Assembly: GCA_964611525.1 (NCBI GenBank)
Contig: CAZTAL010000053.1
Coordinates: 1 to 64,000 of the forward strand
Direction: 5' to 3'
Length of the DNA stretch: 64,000 bases
Source of the DNA: JAAYJR01 sp964611525
GTDB lineage: Bacteria > Bacteroidota > Bacteroidia > Bacteroidales > Prolixibacteraceae
In this document: one piece after another, positions 35,415-44,411 of the stretch
Layout: the number at the start of each line of letters is the position of its first letter
Position numbering within the stretch: the first letter of the stretch is position 1
The notes under the pieces: model-generated
Told to the model about the DNA's origin: nothing
Databases searched by the model: none
The model's input: only the letters and a program-made list of their open reading frames with translations
Made by a program: the position numbers and the translations under genes

Positions 35415-36290
35415 TTATATCAGTTTATGATATGCCTTGCTGATCTTTTTATATGTATCATCGCTGACCGGCCAAAGAGGTAAGCGCAATTCATTTTCTG
35501 AAATTCCCTGGATGTTAAGCAATGCTTTTATGCCTGCCGGATTACCTTCTTTGAAGAGTAATTTAAAAAGGTCGAGTAATTCATGATGCTGTTTTTTTGC
35601 ATCAATGAAATTTTCTTCAAGTGCCTGATGTACAAGATTGCTTAATTTTGCAGGCAGGGCATTGGCAATTACGGAAATAACTCCTTTTCCCCCCATTGTA
35701 ATCAGGGGAAGTGTCATCGCATCATCTCCCGAAATAACAGTAAAATTATCAGGTGCGTACTTGCAGATTCTTGTTATCTGGGCCAGACTGCCTGAAGCTT
35801 CCTTTACGGCTACTATATTATCCGATTCTCCGGCAAGTTTTATAACTGTTTCTGCTTTAAGGTTGACGCCGGTACGTGAGGGAACGTTATAGAGAATTAT
35901 TGGCACAGGACTTGCTTTCGCGATAGCGATGTAGTGCCTGAACATTCCTTCCTGTGATGGTTTATTGTAGTATGGAGTAACTATCAGCAGTCCATCAACA
36001 CTGTCAAAGTCAAATTTGCTTATCCGTTTAATAATTTTTTTGGTATCATTACCGCCCATGCCAACAACCAGAGGCAGGCCGGTAGATTTTTGTTTAACGA
36101 AATTTACAATTTCCTGTTTCTCATTTGCTGTCAGAGTAGGGGTTTCAGCAGTTGTACCAAGCGCTACCAGATAGTTTGTCCCACCATTAACCTGATTATC
36201 GATAATTTTATCCAACCCGTTAAAGTCAATCTTATTATTTTCTGTGAAAGGTGTGACCATTGCTACACCTGCGCCTGTGAATTTTTCCAT
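35415..36290 (-). CDS. dapA: 4-hydroxy-tetrahydrodipicolinate synthase
   Basis: A 291-residue TIM-barrel enzyme that condenses pyruvate with aspartate semialdehyde, the first step committed to lysine and diaminopimelate synthesis. Motifs are GTTAETPTL near residue 45, YNVPSRTGVNL with the proton-relay tyrosine, and VAVKEASGSL with the Schiff-base lysine near residue 160. SGDDAMTLPLI lies in the sixth strand region. Length matches. It lies about 100 bp downstream of a small gene of unknown function and on the same strand as the upstream lipoprotein genes. Confidence 0.96.
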   Translation of the reverse strand: MEKFTGAGVAMVTPFTENNKIDFNGLDKIIDNQVNGGTNYLVALGTTAETPTLTANEKQEIVNFVKQKSTGLPLVVGMGGNDTKKIIKRISKFDFDSVDGLLIVTPYYNKPSQEGMFRHYIAIAKASPVPIILYNVPSRTGVNLKAETVIKLAGESDNIVAVKEASGSLAQITRICKYAPDNFTVISGDDAMTLPLITMGGKGVISVIANALPAKLSNLVHQALEENFIDAKKQHHELLDLFKLLFKEGNPAGIKALLNIQGISENELRLPLWPVSDDTYKKISKAYHKLI

Positions 36291-36390
36291 CTGTTTAAAA
36301 TTTTATAATTATCTGTAATAAATTAATTCAGCCTTTTATATTTCTGCATTTATTGTTATCTAATATATTTTTTTCTTATTTTTCCACTTT

Positions 36391-36906
36391 TCAGGGCAAT
36401 TTTATATTTAATTGCCGAAGATAAAAAATTTGTTGCTTAGCCAGATAAAGAGCATCTTGTTTGCCGTTTATCTTAATATTTAGATCAAAGTAATTATTTT
36501 CATCAGGTGACCATCCTATTTTGAATTTTGCATTGCTCAAAGCTGTTATAAAGTCAAGCACTTTATTTTGTTTCAGTGCAATATTCATCAGCACATCAAA
36601 TTCCATTTTCATAAAATCGACAGCATGTCCTTTTTTGGGAAATCCCAGCCAGTTTAGATCTGTTGGGGTTATTGCATTCGATGTTATTGACAAATCTGTC
36701 TCTTCGGTATTTATGCAGAGATTTCGGAAAATAGCTTGTTTTTGTAAAAAGTAATTATACAAGTACAGGTAAGCTTCATTTTCTGAAGGCTGCCAAAGTA
36801 CTCCTACTTTACGGATATCATCCGGATGGGGTAATATTACTTCGCGGCTAACTGCTTTTGCTTTTTTGCGAAGTATCCTGTATGCATATTTATCCAGTAA
36901 TCGCAT
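36391..36906 (-). CDS. Small conserved hypothetical protein (DUF6913-like)
   Basis: A 171-residue cytoplasmic protein without signal peptide or membrane segment. It begins with a basic helix (RILRKKAKAVSREV), then has an alternating strand pattern with LGFPKKGHAVDFMKMEFDVL. It resembles small Bacteroidota proteins grouped as DUF6913, but that assignment is from memory and weak. It lies between a DUF6340-like lipoprotein gene and dapA on the same strand. Role unknown; its constant place beside dapA in other genomes would be worth checking before reading anything into it. Confidence 0.6.
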   Translation of the reverse strand: MRLLDKYAYRILRKKAKAVSREVILPHPDDIRKVGVLWQPSENEAYLYLYNYFLQKQAIFRNLCINTEETDLSITSNAITPTDLNWLGFPKKGHAVDFMKMEFDVLMNIALKQNKVLDFITALSNAKFKIGWSPDENNYFDLNIKINGKQDALYLAKQQIFYLRQLNIKLP

Positions 36907-37000
36907 CTTATAATATAACGATAAAATTTAATTATATTCCGAATATAGAAAAATTTCCGGTAACCTCATTATTCGGGGTAGATAACAAGGGAGATTTATT

Positions 37001-38023
37001 TTATTTATTAATCCGGTTTATCTCTTTTATTCTTTCCATCAGGATTTCCTTATAATCTTGTATCATTTCCAAATCTTCTTTACTCCGATAAGCTAATGCC
37101 AGCTCATGTGCCTGTTCCAGATATTTCAGGGCTGTTTCTATTTCATCTTTCATTTCATAAGCCAGTGCAAGATTATAATACGCATTAATTGCGAGCTTTC
37201 CGTTTCTTCTTCCGGTATATTTCTTCCACAGATCAATAGCATTATCCATTTTGCCTTCTTCAAAATAATATGCTGCGTCTGTAAAATCGGGCAATGGTGG
37301 TATGGAATATACCCTGTTTACAGTCTGCCATGATGCATAAAATCTTTTCGCGTAAATCTCTCCGGCTTTCGCAGAAGCAATTTCCAAAGCTTTTAACCGG
37401 GCAGGAAGTTTATACCCTTTGATGTAATTGCCCTGATTATCGTATCCATTCCAGAAAACCGTATCTATAATTGTTTTTCTGTCAATGATTTTTTGGCGTA
37501 ATAAATCATAAATACCCCATACACTTACGGTAATAACTTCGCTGGATTCGGGAGATTCAAAGTTTTCAGGATACTTTGAATAAAAACAGGAATATGTTTC
37601 AAGAGAGATGAGCCAGTCCGCTTCCCCTGTATTGTCAATTCTCTGTAGCAATGCCGCTGGCATGGCTGGTAATTTTTCCGCAACGTGTCGTTTGAAGGTA
37701 TTATAAGGCAATATTTCCACCTGCTGGAAAGTATTGTTTTTTTTAAGATTATTGGTCATTTCGTTAAGGCATGTATATACGAGTATACTATCCATATTAT
37801 CCGGATCATTTTTTGTTTTTACCAGTCTGTTATCTACCCTGTAATAGTTCTGTAACGTATCTCCCGGATATTTGAAATTCCGGTATATAACTGCGACTTT
37901 CTCTATTTTGGCCGGCAGAGAAATTTCTCCCGATTTTAAAACCTCTATAGGGTATTCTTTATATACGGTACAGGCTGCAGTAAATATAAGCAGGATGCTT
38001 ACCGGCAATAACAGGCGGCTCAT
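37001..38023 (-). CDS. DUF6340-like TPR lipoprotein, paralog 1
   Basis: A 340-residue lipoprotein with a signal ending TAAC near residue 18. The middle region contains WLISLETYSCFY and VSVWGIYDLL, alternating strands typical of the DUF6340 group in Bacteroidota. The last 80 residues form one or two TPRs (AINAYYNLALAYEMKDEIET). It shares architecture with its upstream neighbour: lipobox, a signature 'IYD' strand, a GEIYAKRFYASWQTVNR helix region, then C-terminal TPRs. Start and upstream stop overlap by four bases, so translation is coupled. Function unknown; probably outer-membrane or periplasm-facing. Confidence 0.7.
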   Translation of the reverse strand: MSRLLLPVSILLIFTAACTVYKEYPIEVLKSGEISLPAKIEKVAVIYRNFKYPGDTLQNYYRVDNRLVKTKNDPDNMDSILVYTCLNEMTNNLKKNNTFQQVEILPYNTFKRHVAEKLPAMPAALLQRIDNTGEADWLISLETYSCFYSKYPENFESPESSEVITVSVWGIYDLLRQKIIDRKTIIDTVFWNGYDNQGNYIKGYKLPARLKALEIASAKAGEIYAKRFYASWQTVNRVYSIPPLPDFTDAAYYFEEGKMDNAIDLWKKYTGRRNGKLAINAYYNLALAYEMKDEIETALKYLEQAHELALAYRSKEDLEMIQDYKEILMERIKEINRINK

Positions 38024-39075
38024 TGCGATTGATTTATTAATTTATTTTTTCGTCTTTTTAATATCTCAAGATATTCATAAGTCATAGGCCGGTAATATGT
38101 TTCGTATGATTTTAGTGCCCAGGAAACAGCACGGTCGATATATCCCATAATTTCATAGCTTAATGCAATATTCAGCTGTGCCTTACTTTTCAGTGATTTG
38201 GACTTTGTCTTGTCTGTCACTTCTTTTAATAGTCTTATTGCAGCTTCCGTTTCACCTTTATTAATCAACTGACCAGCTCTTTTTAGTTTGTCATTTCCTC
38301 CGGAAAAATATTTTCTTCTCTCTGTATGCCACCTGACCGCCATTTTATCAGACAATTCAAGTGCAATTGCTATACCTGCTTCGGCGAGTGCCTGTTTTAC
38401 AGGTGTGAAATGTTGGAAAAGAGAACGGGCGGAAATATCCGCATCTTCCCATATGAGGGTATCGCGTATTGAATGACTTATGGGGATTGACTTATTTGCC
38501 GGATCGTAGACTCTGAAAAGAGCTTCATAATATATTTTCATCTGTGCGATGGCACCGGAATAGAATCCGTTTTGATAAGGATCATAATATGTTTCATGAT
38601 CATATTTAGAGATCACCCTTGTTTTCAGATGGTCAAGTGATAAAACAGCATCCACATTAAAGCTTTGTGCAATATCTGTTACATCTTTCCATGGCAGCAG
38701 CGGCGTCTGTGTTGATTTTCCCTGCGAATAAATAAAACGTTGCTGTGGAATCACAAAGTCGTAACGCCCAGATTCAAAAAGCAATTCACCTAAAGCTTTC
38801 AATGTAGTATCGGCCATTTGCAGGTCATAAATGACTGTATCAAGATTGAAACGCTGTTTGAAAAATGTTTTTTGCAATGAATCAGATGGAATATCTGTAT
38901 AATTACGATTGACTGTTTGGGAAATAAGCGCCAGGCTTTGGATTGACTGGGGAAGTTCCTTTGGCGAAGGTTGCGGTATATCTATAAGTAAGGTGTTTGT
39001 ATATACACATGAATATGTTATTATCGCCGAAAGCAATAACAACAGGTAATTTGTTCTTTTTAACAAGTTAATCAT
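38020..39075 (-). CDS. DUF6340-like TPR lipoprotein, paralog 2
   Basis: A 351-residue lipoprotein; the signal ends ITYSC near residue 23. It has the same layout as the downstream gene: an N-terminal SLALISQTVNR strand, LSLDHLKTRVISKYDHET with IYYEALFRVYD in the centre, a helix with LSDKMAVRWHTERRKYF, and TPRs at the end (KAQLNIALSYEIMGYIDRA). The two clearly arose by duplication, but identity is low outside a few strands. It overlaps the next gene by ATGA and follows the vWA-type membrane protein by 15 bp, so all three form one operon. Confidence 0.7.
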   Translation of the reverse strand: MINLLKRTNYLLLLLSAIITYSCVYTNTLLIDIPQPSPKELPQSIQSLALISQTVNRNYTDIPSDSLQKTFFKQRFNLDTVIYDLQMADTTLKALGELLFESGRYDFVIPQQRFIYSQGKSTQTPLLPWKDVTDIAQSFNVDAVLSLDHLKTRVISKYDHETYYDPYQNGFYSGAIAQMKIYYEALFRVYDPANKSIPISHSIRDTLIWEDADISARSLFQHFTPVKQALAEAGIAIALELSDKMAVRWHTERRKYFSGGNDKLKRAGQLINKGETEAAIRLLKEVTDKTKSKSLKSKAQLNIALSYEIMGYIDRAVSWALKSYETYYRPMTYEYLEILKRRKNKLINQSQ

Positions 39076-39090
39076 TTTAATTTTTTCTCC

Positions 39091-41178
39091 TTAATAAAGG
39101 CCCCAATATTTTCGCAAAAACCATTCCATGCTTAATAACAATAATATAACAAAAAACAACCAGCGTAAGTTTAACAATTCATGAATCATACTCTGAAAAT
39201 ATGTTACGGTTTTGAGTTGTTTGCTGTCGGACAATTCCCTGCTAAGCCGTTCTGCCTGTGACGGAAGCAGGAAATCGCCACCACTCTGGTTTGCCAATTG
39301 GTAGAGCATCCTGTGGTTGGCACGTGTAAGAACATTCTCTATATTTACAGAAGCAACCCTGAAATTTCCTTCTTCTGTATGAGTTTGGCTTCCAATAGTT
39401 GTCATTGCCTGAAAAGAATAGTCGCCGACAGGTAATTTGCCTGCATTAAGCATGAACTCTTCTCCTGCAACATCAAAAGTAAAATTTAATTCGTCGTCAT
39501 CCTCATTTTTTATCAATATTGTTACTTCCGTGTTGGTAATTTTTTCAAAGGCCTCGTTATAGACTTCTGCTTTCATTACGACATCATCAATTTCATCATA
39601 AACCGGTTTATAATTGATCATAAAATTGTCCTCATTTTCACGCAGGGCAAGGAATTGAGTCAATTGAACGATCAATTCGCTGAATTCTTTATGCGACTGG
39701 TTGAGATAATAGTCATACAGTCGCCATTTCCATATGCCCTCGCCAAAAATGATGCCGGTTTTTTTTCTGTTAATTATACCTGTGGCGATCAATGGTTTTG
39801 ATGTTGTTATATTGTTTATTTTCTGGTACATTATAACATTAAATTCCGGTTCGAGGCGGTAATTTGCAAACGGAACCTGAAGAGGAGGCCATTTTTGCAA
39901 TATTTCTGTCAGGCTTTCACTAAGGGTGAAGGTTGCAAAAGAGGGATTTACAACAGCCTGGGCTTCCTCAGGAGAATTTCCCAGAGGATGTATTTCTAAT
40001 CCTTCCACAAGAACGTTCATTTGTGGCAGATATGTTTTATCGCCGATAATATAAAGCAGCGGAACTCTTATATTTTCACCCGCGGCTGTTATATTACCCA
40101 TAGATTTTCCTGCTGTTGGCAACTGATTTAAAATAACCAGATTGAAATCAGATAAATTTGCCGGATAAGGTTCTTCTGTAAATACGGATACTTCGAATGA
40201 TTGTTGCTGTTCTAAGGTGTTTTTTATGGCTCCGATATCCGGATGTACCCCATCGGAAATAATCAGAATTTTTTGCTTGCTTTTTAAGACATTTATCACA
40301 AATTCAGCAATGTTATTTTTTTTATTTCGTTCATTTTTAAGAATTTCAAGTCTTGCAGTATAATGTTTCAATCCCGGTGAGCCTGCTTCGAGAAAAAACT
40401 GTTCCGACTGAAAAAAGTCATTGTCAGCCGGTGTTATAACCTTTTCAGCCAGTAATTTTCCCTGTTGTTCTATAGAAAGCTTTACAGTCTGGCCTTTCAA
40501 TTTTATAAAACGTGTATTAATTTCCACAGGGAATCTGTTTCCGGCAAAAGAAGTCCGGTTAACCTTTATATCATGGATCGATGCATCAGCAATCTCAGTT
40601 GTGTCTCCAAGTCCGATGGCATAAACAGGAAATGTAATATCTTCCAACATATTAACAGGATTCTTACCTTTATTGTATGTCCCGTCACCCGCCAGTATCA
40701 AAGCTCCGATATTTTCATTATAATGATTATTTATGACTGTTGATATTAAATTACTGTAATCTGATCTTTTGTCCGCAAAATCCAGATCATTAAATAATTT
40801 GGTTTCTTGTCCGAACACATAATTTACAAGTGTATAATCATTTTCAAGTTCACGGGTGATGTTTTCTTTAAGTTCATTAATACGGCCGGAAAGAGAAAGT
40901 GAGTCACCTGCTGAAACAACAGAAGCAGAGTTATCCCACGCAGTGATAACAAGAGGTTCACGTATAATTTTTGTCAGGTTCCTGATAAAGGGCGATAACA
41001 ACATTATGGCTATCAGAATAAAAGAGAGAAAACGTAAAACCATTAAAAGATACATATGGCTTTTATTCATCTCATAATTTTCCTTATTTTTGAAATAGAG
41101 GATGAATACAATTGCCAGTCCGGCTATTATTATTGCCGGCAGGAGAAAAAACCAGTATTTCGCTTCAAAAGAGATCAA
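39091..41178 (-). CDS. vWA-type membrane protein, BatA/BatB-like
   Basis: A 695-residue protein with two N-terminal membrane segments (about 8-28 and 42-64) and one near the C-terminus (LRWLFFVILLLLSMEWFLRK). Between them is a von Willebrand A-like domain with ITAWDNSASV in place of the usual DxSxS metal site, and NIGALILAGDGTYNKG further on. A second part resembles class-I glutamine amidotransferase folds often fused in this group (KILIISDGVHPDIGAIKN). Such proteins are common in Bacteroidota and unassigned. It is first of an operon with two lipoproteins, suggesting an envelope complex. Confidence 0.72.
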   Translation of the reverse strand: MISFEAKYWFFLLPAIIIAGLAIVFILYFKNKENYEMNKSHMYLLMVLRFLSFILIAIMLLSPFIRNLTKIIREPLVITAWDNSASVVSAGDSLSLSGRINELKENITRELENDYTLVNYVFGQETKLFNDLDFADKRSDYSNLISTVINNHYNENIGALILAGDGTYNKGKNPVNMLEDITFPVYAIGLGDTTEIADASIHDIKVNRTSFAGNRFPVEINTRFIKLKGQTVKLSIEQQGKLLAEKVITPADNDFFQSEQFFLEAGSPGLKHYTARLEILKNERNKKNNIAEFVINVLKSKQKILIISDGVHPDIGAIKNTLEQQQSFEVSVFTEEPYPANLSDFNLVILNQLPTAGKSMGNITAAGENIRVPLLYIIGDKTYLPQMNVLVEGLEIHPLGNSPEEAQAVVNPSFATFTLSESLTEILQKWPPLQVPFANYRLEPEFNVIMYQKINNITTSKPLIATGIINRKKTGIIFGEGIWKWRLYDYYLNQSHKEFSELIVQLTQFLALRENEDNFMINYKPVYDEIDDVVMKAEVYNEAFEKITNTEVTILIKNEDDDELNFTFDVAGEEFMLNAGKLPVGDYSFQAMTTIGSQTHTEEGNFRVASVNIENVLTRANHRMLYQLANQSGGDFLLPSQAERLSRELSDSKQLKTVTYFQSMIHELLNLRWLFFVILLLLSMEWFLRKYWGLY

Positions 41179-41363
41179 TATAATAATTTTTACCAGTTAT
41201 AAATATAAGTCCTTTGGAAAAACAACGTTTGTTACACGTAATTTTTGGTTACCCGGACATTAAACTACGATTGTTAATCATTTTGCGCAAAGATAAATAA
41301 CTACAAATAAAAAATTGTAAACCTTTTCACAATAAGTTAGAGAATTTAAAAAGAAACTGCTTA

Positions 41364-41522
41364 GGTTTTGTTGCGAAATAAAGTGAATAAAATAGGCGAA
41401 ATTATTTTTGTTTTTAACAAAGCAAAATTTTGAGGCATAGCCAAAGCTATGGCGAAAAATTGCAATGCGGTAAAAAGCAAAAAGAACAAGCCTAAATGTT
41501 CAGGTTATTTCGTAACAATGCC
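41364..41522 (-). mobile_element. 159-bp MITE-like element, copy 2
   Basis: The inverted partner of 31645-31803, with about seven differences in 159 bases by eye. Here the terminal symmetry extends outward as TGCTTAGG...CCTAAGCA. It lies between the divergent vWA-type gene and argS. The 9.7 kb between the two copies carries seven minus-strand genes and one plus-strand gene. The stretch 41179-41363 before it shows no other feature. Confidence 0.7.
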
Positions 41523-41552
41523 TAAGCATTATCGTTGAACATTAATAATATT

Positions 41553-41583
41553 AAAGCCTTGCCATCCGGCAGGGCTTTTTTTC
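41553..41583 (+). terminator. Strong intrinsic terminator in the argS upstream region
   Basis: AAAGCCTTGCC (41553-41563) pairs along 11 positions with GGCAGGGCTTT (41568-41578), one being G-U, with a four-base ATCC loop and seven T residues (41576-41582). It works on the forward strand only. No forward gene ends before it, so it terminates either an unknown small transcript, read-through from the MITE-like element, or a long argS leader. Confidence 0.75.
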
Positions 41584-41614
41584 GATGTGTACTCTTACAA
41601 CATGCTTAAAATGT

Positions 41615-41622
41615 TAACTTTG
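41615..41622 (+). promoter_or_regulatory. Candidate -7 box for argS
   Basis: TAACTTTG fits TAnnTTTG and lies downstream of the terminator, which makes it the likely source of argS mRNA with a leader of about 125 nt. No clear -33 partner is seen. Confidence 0.4.
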
Positions 41623-41665
41623 TTCCCCTGATTGCCGGAATGTATTTTTTTGCAGATTAAAAATT

Positions 41666-41720
41666 TATATAGCCGGCCGGAAACTAGCAACCGGTTATAT
41701 ATGTATTAGATTTCTAATAC
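41666..41720 (+). promoter_or_regulatory. Two hairpins in the argS leader
   Basis: TATATAGCCGG (41666-41676) pairs with CCGGTTATATA (41691-41701). Directly after it, GTATTAGA (41703-41710) pairs perfectly with TCTAATAC (41713-41720). The second stem ends 34 bases before the argS ATG. Function unknown; leader control of the synthetase gene is possible. Confidence 0.45.
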
Positions 41721-41754
41721 CAAAGGGAGCAGGTAATTATAAAATTTTAAACAG

Positions 41755-43554
41755 ATGAATATTGAAAATATCATTTATTCTGCTGTATCAGATGCGTTAA
41801 TGGATTTATACGGTGTAGAGGCCGGAAAAACAGAGGTTCAACTGCAAAATACACGTAAGGATTTTGAAGGTGATATTACGATTGTTGTTTTCCCGTTTCT
41901 GAGATTTTCACGTAAATCACCGGAAAAGACAGCAGAAGAGCTGGGTAATTATCTCTTACTCTTATCAAAAGTTCGTGAAGTAGAGTCCTTTAACGTTATA
42001 AAAGGATTCCTTAACCTGGTTGTAAATGATTCATACTGGATAGAATATCTCTTGAAAGCATATAGTGATGATGATTATGGCACAATAAGCACCGGTGAAG
42101 ATGCAGAGCTGGCAATGGTAGAATATTCATCTCCCAATACTAATAAGCCTCTTCACCTGGGACATATCAGGAATAATCTGCTTGGATATTCAATATCTGC
42201 TATACTCAGGGCAAATGGTTACAGGGTAGTCAAAACGAATATAGTAAATGACCGCGGCATACATATATGCAAGTCTATGTTAGCCCTTAAGAAGTGGGGA
42301 GAGGGCAGAACCCCTGCTGATACCGGCGAAAAAGGCGATCATTTCGTTGGTGATCTTTATGTTCAGTTTGAGAAGAACTACCGCAGGGAAATTGAGGAAC
42401 TGAAATCTAAAGGTTATTCTCAGGAGGATGCTGAAAATCAGGCTCCCTTAATAATGGAAGCACGTGAATTGTTGAGAAAATGGGAGGCTGGCGACATGGA
42501 AACGGTAGAGTTATGGAAAACTATGAATGAATGGGTTTATAAGGGCTTCGATGTTACCTATAAAAAGCTGGGCGTGGATTTTGATAAGATATATTATGAA
42601 TCGGAAACTTATCTGGCCGGAAAGGAGGAGGTGCTGAGAGGTGTTGAAAAGGGGATCTTTTACAGGAAGGAAGATGGTTCTGTCTGGGCCGACCTGTCCG
42701 GTGAGGGCCTTGACAATAAACTTCTTCTTCGCAGTGACGGGACTTCGGTATATATGACACAGGATATTGGCACGGCTAAAATGCGGTTTAACGATTATCC
42801 TATTGATAAAATGATCTATGTTGTGGGCAATGAGCAGAATTACCATTTTCAGGTTCTGGCTGTCCTGCTCGACATGCTGGGCTTTAAGTGGGGAAGGGAT
42901 TTGATCCATTTTTCATATGGAATGGTGGAGCTGCCGTCCGGAAAGATGAAATCACGCGAGGGAAAAGTAGTTGATGCTGATGATCTGATCGAAGAGATGA
43001 AAGAAGTTGCCAAAAGAATGTCACAGGAACTGGGGAAATTGGAAATGATGACTCCCGAAGAGGCTGAGAGAAACTACGAAATAATTGCCATGGGGGCGCT
43101 TAAATATTTTATTTTAAAAGTGGACCCTAAAAAAAATATGTTGTTCAATCCTGAAGAATCAATTGATTTTAATGGCAATACAGGACCGTTTATACAATAT
43201 ACATATGCACGGATACAGTCGGTATTCAGAAAAGGGGCGGAGAGGGGAATTTATTTAACAAAAAAATTTGAAACATATCCTAAACTTTCACAAAAGGAAA
43301 AAGATATTTTGAAAAGGATCTCCCTATTCCCTGAAATAGTGAGGGAAGCAGGTAATAATTACAGTCCGGCCCTGATTGCTAACTATTGCTATGAATTAGT
43401 TAAGGAATATAACCAGTTTTACCAGGATCACTCTATTCTCAACGAAAATGAAAATGATAAGCGTAACCTGCGACTTTTACTTTCGGAAACTACTGCTAAA
43501 GTTTTAAAAAAGGGTATGGGACTGCTGGGGATTGAGATGCCTGAGAGGATGTAG
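41755..43554 (+). CDS. argS: Arginyl-tRNA synthetase
   Basis: A 599-residue class I aminoacyl-tRNA synthetase that charges tRNA-Arg. The N-terminal additional domain (about 1-110) binds the tRNA elbow. The HIGH motif reads HLGH (134-137, within SSPNTNKPLHLGHIRNN), and the KMSKS loop is degenerate, SGKMKSREG (about 395-403), as usual for ArgRS. The anticodon-binding DALR domain takes up the last 120 residues. Length matches. The gene stands alone, with an unusual upstream region containing a terminator and hairpins, and a repeat-rich gap downstream. Confidence 0.97.
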   Translation: MNIENIIYSAVSDALMDLYGVEAGKTEVQLQNTRKDFEGDITIVVFPFLRFSRKSPEKTAEELGNYLLLLSKVREVESFNVIKGFLNLVVNDSYWIEYLLKAYSDDDYGTISTGEDAELAMVEYSSPNTNKPLHLGHIRNNLLGYSISAILRANGYRVVKTNIVNDRGIHICKSMLALKKWGEGRTPADTGEKGDHFVGDLYVQFEKNYRREIEELKSKGYSQEDAENQAPLIMEARELLRKWEAGDMETVELWKTMNEWVYKGFDVTYKKLGVDFDKIYYESETYLAGKEEVLRGVEKGIFYRKEDGSVWADLSGEGLDNKLLLRSDGTSVYMTQDIGTAKMRFNDYPIDKMIYVVGNEQNYHFQVLAVLLDMLGFKWGRDLIHFSYGMVELPSGKMKSREGKVVDADDLIEEMKEVAKRMSQELGKLEMMTPEEAERNYEIIAMGALKYFILKVDPKKNMLFNPEESIDFNGNTGPFIQYTYARIQSVFRKGAERGIYLTKKFETYPKLSQKEKDILKRISLFPEIVREAGNNYSPALIANYCYELVKEYNQFYQDHSILNENENDKRNLRLLLSETTAKVLKKGMGLLGIEMPERM

Positions 43555-43559
43555 GTAAA

Positions 43560-43670
43560 GAGTGTTGGTTAAAGTTCTCTTCGCTTCGCTCGGGACAAGG
43601 CTCCTCGCAATGACAGTGCTTGAGGTGACAGGGGTTTGCTTCGTCGCTACGCTCCTGCCAATGACATTTA
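43560..43670 (+). repeat. Dispersed intergenic repeat (GCTTCGTCGCTACGCTCC type)
   Basis: This segment contains CTTCGCTTCGCTCGGGAC, CGCAATGACAGTGCTTG and, at 43636-43663, a 28-base block that recurs exactly at 45998-46025. It belongs to the 'GTCATTGCGAGGAGCG...' class of intergenic repeats seen in many Bacteroidota. No coding role is seen. Confidence 0.6.
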
Positions 43671-43780
43671 ATATATTTTCAGTTAATATTTTGTTAGTTT
43701 CATAAGCTATTGGCATATAGCTCAATTGATATATTTTTGATATATTGGTCAAAATTTTTTTTTTGATTTATATAAAACGT

Positions 43781-43818
43781 GGGTTACCTTTTTAAATTTT
43801 ACCGAATTCTATAATAGA
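43781..43818 (+). promoter_or_regulatory. Promoter of the sigma-factor gene, GGGTTACC type
   Basis: GGGTTACCTTTTT (43781-43793) is followed at an offset of 29 by TATAATAGA (43810-43818). The same 13 bases and the AATAGA box recur at exactly the same spacing at 49003-49040, before the Gly-Gly peptide gene, and both lie next to a T-rich tract upstream. It differs from TAnnTTTG and is best explained as the target of the adjacent ECF sigma factor, with autoregulation. The transcript would start within a few bases of the ATG at 43824, almost leaderless. Confidence 0.6.
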
Positions 43819-43823
43819 CAAAC

Positions 43824-44411
43824 ATGAAAAATTACACCGATGAACAGATACTGAAAGGGATATTGCGACATGACAATTTAATTTTACAGTACATTTATAA
43901 ACAATATTATTATAAGATAAACTATTTCGTTAAAAAAAATAGTGGTAATGAAGAAGATGCAAATGATATATTTCAGGAAGCGATAATAATAATATATAGA
44001 AAAATAAAAGAAAACGATTTGGTTTTCAATTCAAGTTCTTTTGAAGGGTATTTATTTTCAGTCTGTCGTTTTTTGTGGTTAAAACAATTACAAAAAAGAC
44101 GGATAGAAAGGGAGAAGATCACTGATACAATTCCGTATCAGGAAGACCTTTACGATGAAAATCTTGTGATGTTGGTTGAAAAAAATGAGAAGTATGGTTT
44201 ATACCAGAAACATTTTGGTACCCTTAGTACAGATTGCCAGAAATTATTGCAATTATTTTTTGAGAAGGTACCCTTGAAAGAGATTGCCCGTATAATGGGA
44301 TATAAAGGAGAAAAATATGCAAAAAAGAGGAAGTACAAGTGTAAAGAAATCTTGATTGACAGAATTAAACGCGATACAGAATTTAAAAAGATAATTGAAG
44401 ATGACTCCTAA
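43824..44411 (+). CDS. ECF-type RNA polymerase sigma factor
   Basis: A 195-residue sigma-70-family protein with only regions 2 and 4, as in ECF sigma factors. Region 2 (about 15-95) shows NEEDANDIFQEAIIIIYRKI and a core-binding helix ending FLWLKQLQKRR. Region 4 (about 130-190) has FGTLSTDCQKLLQLFF and a helix-turn-helix with KEIARIMGYKGEKYAKKRK for -35 recognition. It overlaps the next gene by 11 bp, the usual arrangement with a regulator. The promoter in front of it is shared with the peptide gene at 49082. The signal it responds to is unknown. Confidence 0.9.
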   Translation: MKNYTDEQILKGILRHDNLILQYIYKQYYYKINYFVKKNSGNEEDANDIFQEAIIIIYRKIKENDLVFNSSSFEGYLFSVCRFLWLKQLQKRRIEREKITDTIPYQEDLYDENLVMLVEKNEKYGLYQKHFGTLSTDCQKLLQLFFEKVPLKEIARIMGYKGEKYAKKRKYKCKEILIDRIKRDTEFKKIIEDDS

